The notes beneath the pieces were generated by a model. That model saw nothing but the letters and a program-made list of their open reading frames with translations. It did not search any database and was not told the origin of the DNA. From contig MCGT01000001.1 of NCBI GenBank assembly GCA_002104935.1, forward strand, positions 558,001 to 622,000: a stretch of 64,000 nucleotides of DNA. Reading direction: 5' to 3'. Each line of letters starts with the position of its first letter. Within the stretch, counting starts at the first letter, position 1. Made by a program: the position numbers and the translations under genes. Below, in pieces: positions 11,455-21,224 of this stretch. The stretch comes from Hesseltinella vesiculosa (lineage: Eukaryota > Mucoromycota > Mucoromycetes > Mucorales > Cunninghamellaceae).

Positions 11455-12908
11455 ATGTCCGACATGATCTCCAAACTTATCCTGCAAGAAAAACAAATCC
11501 TTAACCTGATCGTGCAATATCTAATTGGTACTTTGGAAGATCAAATCAGTACATATTCATCAGCTTTTTTCTTTTGCTAGGAACCGAAGCCGAGGATATG
11601 TACAGAACCAGTCCAACCGAATGGTTTAACGGCACGAGGTCTGATGTATTGTTCACCTGCGATGCTGATCCTTCCATGCCACCCATCCTCATAGAGGTGC
11701 AACAAGTTGTCGATGATACGTTTATGAGACGTCTGATCGGTTACTGTGTCTCGTTGGAGAAACAATACAGCATGCTCCCAATTGTCTTGGTTTTTCCTAT
11801 CAAGTCCATTCGATTTGAGGTGCTGAACAGAGTCAGAAAGCGTAAAGCCCATCCCTTTCTCATACATTACCCTTGCCATCCATGGGCGCAATCTTGCTTT
11901 CTTGTTGATCGAAATGTTTTTGAACAAGAATTACAACAACCTTTAGCCCCTTTTGCTAGCTTATGCCTCTTTTTGATGCGACAGGATCTGTCTCTCCACA
12001 GCTCGCCATACCGCTCTGACTCAACAATGCAGCTTTTGTACAGCCTGGCTCAGCATCATGTCGGCACTACCATCTTGAACCATGAAAATATCACTGACGA
12101 CGTTTTGAGATTTTGCAACAACCTGGAGGCTCGACTGGAGCAACTCTCACGTCTCATTCAGGATAATGATGACAGTGCTGGAGTACAAACAGCTTTGGAA
12201 GACATGACCGTGTTGGTGAAGTCATGTTATGCAAAGTACGAGCAGGAGTCCTCCCTTGCTGATGCCCACCCTGGACCATCTGTTGCTGCTGATACTCGCC
12301 ATGAACCATCCTCCCATGCTGATACCCGCCCAGAACCAGCCACTGTCACCGATGCCCACCCTGGACCATCTGTTGCTGCTGATACTCGCCATGAACCATC
12401 CTCCCATGCTGATACCCGCCCAGAATCAACCACTGCTGCTGATACTCGCCATGAACCATCCTCCCATGCTGATGCCCGCCCAGAACCATCCTCCCATGCT
12501 GATGCCCACCCAGAACCATCCTCCCATGCTGATGCCCGCCCAGAACCATCCTCCCATGCTGATGCCCGCCCAGAACCATCCTCCCATGCTGATGCCCGCC
12601 CAGAACCATCCTCCCATGCTGATGCCCACCCAGAACCATCCTCCCATGCTGATGCCCGCCCAGAACCAGCCACTGTCACCGATGCCCACCCCGAATCCGA
12701 ACAATCATCGCTTGTTGATGCCCACCCCGAACCATCTTCGCAAGCAAATTGGCGCTTCGTCGACTCCTGTGTTAATGATGATGGCCCTGTGTCTTGGAAT
12801 GCAATTTATAGACGAGGGAAACTCCAAGGATTGTTCAGCTCTTATTCCAATGCTGCGTCCGTAAAGCGAGCGTATTACCGAAAAATAGCCAAAAATAAAA
12901 AAAATTAG
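11455..12908 (+). CDS. PD-(D/E)XK nuclease-like protein with C-terminal 10-residue repeats
   Basis: Exons 11455-11527 and 11581-12908, 466 aa; the ATG follows TATAAA directly. The N-terminal region (about 1-200) has a restriction-endonuclease-like arrangement: a helix, GTEAEDMYRTSPTEWFNG, then SDVLF and a strand ending ILIEVQQ. The D...E-x-Q spacing resembles PD-(D/E)XK/Rpn-type nuclease cores. From memory, similar multicopy proteins of unknown role occur in Mucorales genomes; I cannot verify this here. The region from about 225 to 390 is a 10-residue repeat (HADARPEPSS and variants) coded by a 30-bp minisatellite, followed by a short unique basic tail. The gene sits between two patches of the GGTGAC hairpin repeat, which suggests it belongs to a repeat-associated or mobile unit. 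Function is unproven. Confidence 0.72.
12258..12735 (+). repeat. Coding minisatellite, 30-bp units
   Basis: Around 15 tandem 30-bp units inside the nuclease-like gene, each coding a variant of HADARPEPSS. The central units (about 12470-12660) are almost identical, while outer units carry variants such as DTRHEPSS and PATVTDAHP. Frame is kept throughout because the unit length is a multiple of three. Such arrays vary in copy number between strains. Confidence 0.95.
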
Positions 12909-13235
12909 GGGCATGTTTTATTGATCCTTCAAGTTAGTAACAAAAAAAAAAAGTACCGCATTCAGGTTCGAAACCAAAAATCCAAACCCGAGCCCCTAGG
13001 ATCCACCTTCAACTGTTCAGCTTGGAGTCGTCTTTGGTGACCTTTGTCCAGTATCCAAAATTGTAAGCCTCCCCGTACCAAACTCTGACCATCTCCCAAC
13101 CTTTCATTTTTGGAAAGGGTCACTTCTCTTGGACCGAAAAAAATGTAATTGTCATCTTCTCCTCTGTTTGGAAACATCGGAAAACTACAATTGAAGGAAA
13201 TCGAGATAGGGAAAGGCGACATTTCAAAAAAAAAA

Positions 13236-13330
13236 AAAATAAGTAGCAGTGACAATTTCCATGTAAGTCAGTCACCTCTGCCACCGCTGTCAAGGTTTTT
13301 TTCTTAACATCGGTGACAGAGGTGACACAG
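13236..13330. repeat. Second patch of the GGTGAC/GTCACC repeat, downstream of the nuclease-like gene
   Basis: Contains AGCAGTGACAATTTCC, GTCACCTCTGCCACCGCTGTC and TTTTTTCTTAACATCGGTGAC followed by AGAGGTGACAC. The first part resembles 10640-10690 in direct orientation, and the last part is the inverted counterpart of the left-hand edge at 10596-10615. The gene and its flanks are therefore enclosed by the same repeat. 12909-13235, between gene end and patch, holds nothing recognisable. Confidence 0.8.
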
Positions 13331-13552
13331 AGTATATCTTCTATTTGTGCATTCAAGGAAAAGCTCTCCTAGGTCAAAAAGTCGATGTTTTTGCAATTCT
13401 AGGCCTGGCCACCAGGTCAAGGCTCACCTAAGCCATCTGCGAATAAAAAACTTGCCACACAGTTTCTTTTATTCACATCTCCTTCAACAATGATCTCCAA
13501 GGTTTCGCTCCAAGTACACGTCTTTTTGATTTTTTGAAAATGAATTTTTAAT

Positions 13553-14805
13553 AAACTAGCTGCAGCACAGCAGGAAGGGTGGACTTTGCGGCACGTTCGA
13601 TTGCAGATCGTTTTATATATCCAGGCGACCTCTCACCAGTTTTCTCGCCAGTGTCGCCGGGCTTTTAACGTCAATCCGAGGGTTCTTCTTGGACGCGGGC
13701 GATTGAGGACTCTACTTGGAGGAGATCTGGAAGAAGTAGGGAGCGGGACCGGGGGGATGCTTTGGACAGTCTCAAGAGCTGATTGCGTCGGGATTGCAGG
13801 TGGCGAAGGGATCGTTGTAGGAACGGTGTGCGTTTACGGCCGATTTGTTGTGCAGCTTTTTTGGTGATCTCCTTCACATCGTCCCATTGTTCCTGGGGTG
13901 AAACTATGGTGGACGCACTTCAGCTGGCGGTCCAGCAGTCCAGCGCTTTGTATAGGTGGGACTGGAAGGCAGGGAGGGCCGCTAGCTGGGGGCGGGCTCG
14001 CCAGTAGGGGCTGGTTCGACGGGGCTTAGTGGTGAGGTGGATGGACAGAAGGGCATGGTCGGTCCACGATGCCGAGACATATTCAACAGATGCTCTAGAG
14101 ATCAACGGTGCTAGATCGGGAGAGCAAAATATGAAATCGATCACTGAAGACGAAGAGCCGCGTCGGAAGATGGGGAGGACTTGAACTTCGGGTCGGCACG
14201 CCAGAGTGTTGTAGAAGGAGGTTGCCAATCGAGTGAACCATGAGCGTGACCAGGCTAAGTTGTCCAGGGACGGAACTGGTTGGTTAAAGTCGCCTAGAAG
14301 GAAGGTTCGTCCTTGCTCCAGTAAGACTTCTACAGGAAAAATCTCTGTCAGTGAACTGAAGAAGGCTTTGCGAGGGGAGTATGTCGCTGGAGCATAGATC
14401 ACAAAAACTTGAATTGGGTCAAACAGATCGTCCTTGTGAGAAACGGTGGCCGCAAGTACCCGGTCATCTAGCTGGGAAGGCACTGTCATGGGGATGAGTT
14501 GAATATTGGGCGACATCCAGTGGCTCGATGGTGGTGGATGGCGTCGAGTTGACGATCAAAGTGAGAAGATCTTTTTTCGTAAAACCTGAAACGTTAAAGA
14601 AAACAGTGTGACGTTCATTGCCGCGGATCCAGAGGGATCGAGTGGGTAGTGGGTTGATGTTCTGTGCAGGGGGAGGTGAGGCCGAAACCATTTGCGCAAA
14701 GGTGGGAGATGGAGGAGTGTCTTCTCCATCCGAAGGTGCCGGGGTGGGGGGAGTGGGAAGACATCTGTGACAAGACACAGAATAAAAAGAATGCATCTGC
14801 ACGGA
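13553..14805 (-). pseudogene. Degenerate non-LTR retrotransposon (LINE): ORF1 fragment joined to ORF2 endonuclease fragment
   Basis: On the minus strand, 14802-14464 codes an ORF1-like start (PTFAQMVSA, then SLWIRGNERHTVFFNVSGF). At about 14520 the frame changes and 14516-13920 codes the C-terminal part of an apurinic-type endonuclease: FLLGDFNQPVPSLD, then SSVIDFIFCSPDL and SWTDHALLSIHL, motifs of LINE ORF2 endonucleases. Further fragments in shifted frames (13877-13671, a basic linker; about 13650-13560, with ERSPGYIKRSAIER) match the region before the reverse transcriptase. The reverse transcriptase itself is absent. ORF1 sequence meets mid-endonuclease, so a large internal deletion occurred, plus frameshifts and stops. 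The copy is dead. Confidence 0.85.
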
Positions 14806-14936
14806 AGTTGAATTGTGCCAATCCCTTCACCTCGTAAAAAAAAGCTAACATTACCCAGCCCTTTTGGGTGATCCGATTGATGTGAAATTATGCAAAAGTG
14901 TACAAAACAATGAATGATAATGACACTGAAAAAAGC

Positions 14937-15172
14937 ACGTCGATTGATGAAGATCGCTCAGCCAACTTTTGATCACTTTCGTTTTGACACCTCCGATCCA
15001 CCAGCTAAAAAAAATGAAAAATTGGGCCATTTCCCTCAGGGGACCCCTGGGCCATCTGATCAAAAATTGCAGCGCAAAATTGATCAAAATAATTTCACGC
15101 CAAATTTTGCATGCTATTAAAAAATGGTGAGAAATGACCATTGTGAAAATTGTAACTCTCTCAGACAACGCA
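14937..15172 (+). repeat. Dispersed repeat family, copy A
   Basis: About 235 bp related to 61728-61970 in the same orientation and to both arms of the foldback at 29.0-30.0 kb. Shared blocks include TTTTGACACCTCCGATCCAC, CAGCTAAAAAAAATG, CCTCAGGG, CCAAATTTTGCATGC, GAGAAATGACC and AACTCTCTCAG. No open reading frame is conserved, so it looks like a non-coding short element. Confidence 0.8.
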
Positions 15173-15962
15173 GGGAAGCCACAAGCTGAAGGTTCTTACG
15201 GCTGAAGATCCCAGGCTCAGCCCTCCTATTGCTTTCCAGGAAAAAAAATAAAGGACTTCATGGGTGTTGTCTGGAAGGAGATTGGAAGGGAGGTGACTGG
15301 CAAGGCTTTTGTCTTGCCTCGTAGTTGGATGGTTATGTCCTTCTCCAAGTGGCGTATTTTTCTTTCCCTTCCCTCACACTCTTGGAGGGTTAGCCAATCC
15401 ATTCCACGTCACACCTGGTGGACAGACGTGCAATTGAGATAAGTATCGGCAGTTCTCACTTTATTTTGAGCGTTTTTGTGGACTGCATTTTTTTGGGTGG
15501 TTTTTGCACAAAGCTCTCTTTTCTTCCAAAGGTTCACGCTTTGATCTCCTTGGCTCCAGTAACCCCGCAGACGGCCTTTTCTCCTGAGCCAAGGTTGGTG
15601 GCGACGGATTTGGGTAACGACAGGTTGGAAACAACAAACAGCCAGGCGGTTTACCTTTTTGGCATTGAATAGTTACAGTATCATCGTGTTCTCCCATTTT
15701 ACTCTGCTGTTCCTATTGCTCGTGCTCCAAACTGACAGTGAAGCTCATGTAGCGAATAGGTTGGCTTGTAAAACGGAACAGGATGGCTGGGCGAGGATTT
15801 TTCTTATTGTGGATTTTATTTTACGTTGTCTCTAGTGTATCGACAAGGGGGATCAGTGGTGATGAATAAAGTAAAGTGGTGGTTTGGGGGGGGGTAAGAA
15901 AAAATGACATGGTTGATGTTGGAGAGAGAGAGTGAGATGCGGGAGTTTGGATGTTGTCATAT
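15173..15962. other. Intergenic, no gene recognised
   Basis: About 790 bp downstream of dispersed repeat copy A and of the 3' end of the Mic26/27 gene. There is a G run at 15886-15895. No coding signal was recognised. Confidence 0.5.
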
Positions 15963-17194
15963 CTAGTCTTTCTTTAGAGTTTCTTCAACGCCAGGCTACA
16001 AAAAATAAAGGAGAAGTGAGGATCAACTTTGGATTTTCAGGAGTTGGCAGTGGGGCATTACGTTTGATCGAGTCGAGTACATGCTTTCAACCTTTTGCTT
16101 GGTGTTGGCAAAGGCAGCATCGGTAGATTCCTTGACTTGCTTACCAAACTGTCCCGTTAAGGAGTCGAGGGTGTCGTCGATTTGCTTGCGAGCATCGTTG
16201 ACGGCATCGTTGACGGAAGAATGAGCTTTGGCGAGTTCAGGGTATTTTCGTTCCAGCTTTTCCAATTGAACGCACAAGTTGTGAGTGGTCTTGGGCAACA
16301 AATAGTGTGCCGTACCGGCAGCCAGGGCAGTGGATGTCAGGAATCGGATCACGATATTGCCTTAAGAGTTGAGACGGGTCGGTTAGCCACTAGGCTTTCT
16401 TCGGTTTTTGCACCGCATTCGGTTCAATCTCGATTTATACTTACGCTTGCGAGCAATAATGGTACCGGCCAAAGCAGCCACACCAATGTACATGGCGTTG
16501 GGAAGGATGTCTTCGTCCTCAGCAACGATACTGTTGATGGTGCCTAAGAGAAGCAAATAAAAAAAAAGTGAGTCTGGGACTCGAATGACCAAGACGCTAA
16601 AGGATGTACCTCGAATGTCACTTTCCACAGAACGCACTTGGCTGTGCAAATTGTCGACGTGGGACTATAGGGAAGAAGAAAAAAGTGAGCATGGAAAGGG
16701 ATCGAAAAGACCTGGCTTTCATCACTTTACCTTTCCTTCGTCCAAGGCGCCATCAACATATTTCTGAGCATAGGCAACATGTTCTTCCAGCTTGGTGGGT
16801 GACTCGATCACCACACGTTTAGGTTCAGGTTCATCATAAATGCTCAACTGTCAAAAGAGATCCAAAGCTTAATCACTGTGCAAGTGGCATCCACTGCCTT
16901 TCATTCTGCTGTTGTCCTTCCTCGACACACGCCCTCTCTTCTTTTGCCACGGTCAACAATACCTTTGTACGAGGTGCTTCTTCAGCATAGGCAGTAGGTA
17001 AAGAATGGAGAGCCATAGCGCCAGCGGCAGCCACAGTCAACTAAGAAAAAAAAATAAACAAAGAAATCAGACAGCTGAACAATGACGAGGGTTGTCCTAT
17101 TTTTTTTTTTCAAGGGAGGTCGAGCAATGGACCAATCACATGGCTAATCAAGAGAAATGCTACTTACAGACTTCTTCAATACAGGAGAGAACAT
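15963..17194 (-). CDS. MICOS complex subunit Mic26/Mic27 (apolipoprotein O-like)
   Basis: Mitochondrial inner-membrane protein of the MICOS complex that shapes cristae junctions. Minus-strand exons: 17194-17168, 17040-16963, 16847-16731, 16664-16610, 16543-16445, 16360-16062, 15995-15963; 235 aa. The last junction (AAC|GTAATG to GTAG|CCTGG) is inferred; without it the frame reads on to a stop at 16023 with a less natural tail. The N-terminus looks like a mitochondrial presequence plus hydrophobic stretch ending AYAEEAP, then LSIYDEPEP, the usual Mic26/27 entry motif. A first membrane segment, NAMYIGVAALAGTIIARK, and a second, RFLTSTALAAGTAHYLLP, surround a short loop, followed by the helical CVQLEKLERKYPELAKAH region. 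Family length of roughly 200-270 aa fits. Confidence 0.87.
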
Positions 17195-18348
17195 GGTGGA
17201 AAGGAAAGAATGAGTCACTGAAGAGAAAAGAAAAAAAAAAAAAAAAGCAAACCCTCGCTTTGTTTTTTTTTGTTGGTTTCTGTCCCCGACGCCCACAATA
17301 GGGGACCATGATTGCTTTTTTTCCAGGTGCACTCTGAGCATTGCAGATACTGTATGAAACAGCACATACACACGCCTTTTTTTCATATTGAACAGACAGC
17401 TATTTCTGTTCAGATAGCATTCGGCAGGACGGTGGAACACTTGGGCGTAGGGTGTGGTGGAAAGGATTCTGAAGTCGAGCATAGAGACCAAAACGGAGGG
17501 GGAAGTGTCCTCGAGATGGACGAGGAAGCATGTTTGATAATGGGTAGATGCGGAGGAGACTGGTAGTTCTGTTCGCAGTCCCTCTTGGCAAGCAGCTCAA
17601 TGATCCCCATGGCTTACGATGCCGCATCACTCACTGAATCGCAAATTTGCCAGGCGAGCTAAGCATCTCTCTTTATTTTATCTCGTTTTAAAAAGAAGAC
17701 CGAACAACAGCCCTGGTATGCATAGAGTGTATTCGTAGATTATGTTACGGCGGTGTATCGAAACTATCCAAGCGTACACATTTAAAAAAAGGTGCAAGGG
17801 TCAGGCAAGAAAGAAAGCCATGGACGAAACCAAGGCTGCTGCAGTCCACTTTCATTTTTGAATGACCGCCAAGTTTTAGTGGTGTAGGGACTTGCCAGTT
17901 GGGAGGCGATCGTGCTGCATGATTTTCGTTGACACCTCACTTTTTTTTTTTTACCCCCCACATGGAGCTTCTCATTTAGGTTATCTTTTCCCTCCTAAAA
18001 AAAGGATGGTAAAATGTTTGCCTGGTGATAAAACACCACGCTCCTTTTTTTGCCTACTTGAAAGGGCCTCCTTAAACCCACACTTGTTTTTTGAGGTGTT
18101 GTTCTTGTGTTTCCCCCCTCTCTGTTTTCCTCTTCTTCTCATATTTCTGCTTGTTTATATTTTCTGTCTTTTTTGCTGCCTGATCCTAAATAACCACCGA
18201 CGACAAGAAAAATTAAAAATCATCCTCACCCATCTTTTTGATTCCCGAACTCCCAAGGAAACCAGTCTTTGAGCCGAGGCTGCATCCACCCCACAAATTC
18301 AGAAAACGAGAAGAAAAAAGCTTTTTTTTTTTTTTTTTTTTGCCATCG
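17195..18348. other. Divergent promoter region between Mic26/27 and the type I membrane protein gene
   Basis: About 1.15 kb. It includes poly-A/T tracts (17231-17247, 17941-17951, 18321-18341) and pyrimidine-rich stretches near 18100-18180 typical of fungal 5' flanks. No gene recognised. Confidence 0.5.
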
Positions 18349-19642
18349 ATGCTTCGGAATCTTCAGCCTTGCCTATGGATCCTTATCATCAGCCCGATCC
18401 TCGGTCTGGCTTCACAAGAAAGTAAAGAAACACTTGAAAAAAAGTGACGCAGAGATGCTGATTTTTTCTTTGATGAAAGACACCACTTGCGGCAGCATTG
18501 GCAATGCTGACAATATCTGTTCCCCTAAAACAGACGAAGTATGGAAAGAAAATGAGGGGCCTTATTTGGCAGTGTGGAACCATGAATACCCAACCTATGC
18601 TGCCTCTGTAAGTGCACCACCGACTAGCCGGCAAAGTTTCTCTGACTGTTTTCCAGGACACGCTCTCGATTTACATTTACTTTGTGGAGCAGTTTGAGAA
18701 GAAGCCGATCGCCGAGTTCCATAACCTAGCAAATGATGGGCAATACCCCATTCGTGTGAATCGAACGTGGTTCGATCCTTCTCTCGTCAATAGCACGAGT
18801 GGGTCACACCATGCTCTCTTCTATCTCATTGAAACAGGAGTCAACCCTCTCAAGGAAATGAACAATTTAAAGTCCGTGTGGCCCCCTCCTATTTCTTTCT
18901 TGGTTGCTGGTAACCAAAACCAGGATCACCCCCTTTTTTATGTCTTGGTTGACCGTTCTTTTTTAGAATCCGCTGGCAACCATAACAGTATCAATCCAGC
19001 CAACAATCCTACGTCCATCGACACCAGCTTCACCATCTGGCTAATACCAGTGATTGTCCTCGGCAGCATCATCCTCTTTGTCCTTCTTTGTTTTGCTGCT
19101 TATTTTGCCTATCGAGTGCATCGCCAACGACAATCAACCTACCCCGATGAAAAAGGGCCTCTTGGTAAGAAGCCTGCGCGAGAAAACAAAAGGCTCACTC
19201 CTTTTTTTTTTTACAAGATGACCATCTGAGCTGTAACACCATATACCCAACCATCCCCGTCATGCCATTGAAACATGGTCAGCCCACCTATTCGTCGTCG
19301 CTGCAAGACATACCAGCCGCCTACATCCCTGCTAACCTACAGAGCGTCAGCAATATTTCATGTCGGTCCGATCCCCCTCTCACCTCCAATGATGCGCTTC
19401 TGATCGCCGACACATTTCGTCAACGGATGCGGCGGCCGGAATGGCCCCATTGCCATGACATTGTCCAACCCCTTGCCGACCCACCGCTTGTCACTGACCA
19501 AGAGGAGGAGCAACAACGTCGGCTGGCAAGCGAGCTACTGTTGAAAAAAGAACTCGAGGCCGAAGGCACCCTGATGAAACAGGTGGGCAAACGGCCGCAT
19601 CTCCTCAGCACCATCCCATTCGACCGGCCGTCGTCTGCATAG
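18349..19642 (+). CDS. Type I single-pass membrane protein with fungal-type extracellular domain (Psg1-like, tentative)
   Basis: Exons 18349-18421, 18480-18607, 18657-19164, 19218-19642; 377 aa. A signal peptide (MLRNLQPCLWILIISPILG) leads into an ectodomain with TTCGSIGNADNICSPKT, YLAVWNHEYPTY, LSIYIYFVEQFEKK and NRTWFDPS, a beta-rich fold with Asn-linked glycosylation sites. A single transmembrane helix (about residues 220-245, IWLIPVIVLGSIILFVLLCF) is followed by a basic stop-transfer and a 120-residue cytosolic tail with a charged QEEEQQRRLASELLLKKELE helix. The ectodomain pattern resembles fungal proteins related to yeast Psg1 (a Golgi protein needed for Pma1 stability), but this is from memory and weak. 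The last exon acceptor (ACAAG at 19217) was picked because it alone keeps frame. Confidence 0.75.
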
Positions 19643-20153
19643 TTTATATTCTACCACTCTCTGTATTAGTTATCCTCGCCTCTGATCTGTTTTAATGAAA
19701 AAAGCCATTCTTTTTCCCTGTCGCACAGCCATCTTTCTTGACATCTTCAGTCGAAGGAAGATGAATCCATTGCATTTGTTTCTTGTTTGTAGTACAATGC
19801 TTTTTTCCTGTTTCGGAGGTGGCCATGGCAGAAAAAAAAAAGGTTGAAACGAAAAGAAAAGGAAAAAGAAAGCGACGCTCCCAGAAAGGCAGGTTATTAT
19901 CAGTGAAAAAAAAAAAGGGAGATCTTGCTTTCAACGAAGCAAAAGAAAGATCCAAAGAAGAATACCGAGAAAGCAAGAATTCATGCACTTGATGGATCAA
20001 AACCCAATCAATCTCCCATCGCCGTTCATTCCAACAAAATGGATTGGACCAAAAAAAGCAATAAAAAAAAATCAGCCTGAAACCCTTTGCACCCGCCCTT
20101 TTTCTCTTCGTTGTTCCCCTACTTTTTTCTCTTCTTCTCGTATCAAAAATAAA
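19643..20153. other. Intergenic
   Basis: About 510 bp between tandem plus-strand genes, with A-rich stretches and no recognised gene. A pyrimidine-rich leader (20095-20140) precedes the calcipressin ATG. Confidence 0.5.
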
Positions 20154-21001
20154 ATGACCACCACCATAGCAACAAATACATTGATTATCCCTGACATTCC
20201 CAGCCTATTTTTTACGAGCGACATGGCCATGACCACCATCGAAGCCCAGTGTGCATCGTTTGGCGACCTCCATCGGTTTATCCCTATGAAAGGGTTTGGA
20301 CGTTTCATGGTGATTTACAAGGACACCCAACGAGCCATGGCAGCCAAAAACACCATTGATCGTGCCCATGTCTACTGGACCCACATCCATGACAAAGCCG
20401 TCATCTACAAGGTCAATGACCAACTGATCCAACCTGCTCCCCTCCACTTGATCATCCATGACTTGGAAATCCGTGCTTACTTTGGTCAGGTAAGACACTG
20501 AAACGCATGGCAATGTCAACCCTCATTCTTTTTCTGCAGCATAACCCTATTGAGCCTGACCAGTCAAAACTCTCCCTGCAAGTACCCGACCCTGGCCGCA
20601 ACTTCCTTATCTCACCCCCAGGCGAACCCTTTGACGAATGGAAACAGCGAGAAGAATCGCCTCCAAACAAGGCTGTGATGGCCTCGGATCTCCTGCGGGC
20701 TCTGACCATGGTGGAAGACAAGGATGACATGGATCTGGACAGTCTGGACGGGTTCCAGCTAGAAGGAAATCTGCAGCCCGATGACGATCTTCCAGGTCTG
20801 GATGCAAGCGCCATCAGCACCAGTCATTCAGAATTAGCCACTCCCACTTTACAGCTCTCCTTTGATCACGATCATTTGGAATTACCCACCATCCTCATTC
20901 AAGACATGGATGGCTCTGTTCTGGCCCAACACGAGGAAAAAATCGGCAAGTCCGCTCGGCCCATGCCAACGGCCCGGCCACCTGTCTTTTCTTCTTATTG
21001 A
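20154..21001 (+). CDS. Calcipressin (regulator of calcineurin, RCAN family)
   Basis: Binds and modulates the Ca2+/calmodulin-dependent phosphatase calcineurin. Exons 20154-20489 and 20540-21001, 265 aa. The N-terminal half is an RRM-like fold (LIIPDIPSLFFTS strand, GFGRFMVIYKDTQRAMAAKN). The family signature follows: LQVPDPGRNFLISPPGEP (about residues 125-145), whose phosphorylatable Ser lies in the FLISPP box. An acidic middle (KDDMDLDSLDG) leads to PTILIQ near residue 227, positioned like the PxIxIT-type calcineurin docking site of RCANs. The length is close to the 200-270 aa expected. Calcineurin-calcipressin signalling controls stress growth and morphology in Mucorales. The start codon follows an A-rich AAAATAAA context and no better upstream ATG exists in frame. 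Confidence 0.93.
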
Positions 21002-21224
21002 TTTGCTTTTCCTCCTTTCTCCCTTTGCTCTTCCCAGTCTGAGTGGTCTATTTCTTCATTTGATATCACCCTTGTTGACGTCAAAGATACCCACAAAAAT
21101 AAAAAAAAAATAAAAAATTAAGAATCTTCCTGCTCATCTCGCCCCTGCCTTTTTACCTTTTTTTGTTGATGCATTCAACCCCGCTCGTTTTTTTCTTTTT
21201 TATTTTATTTTTCTTGTCAAGCCC

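Noticed and set aside
12965..12980. GGTTCGAAACC resembling a tRNA T-arm
   Set aside because: No matching D-arm, anticodon stem or acceptor stem can be built around it.
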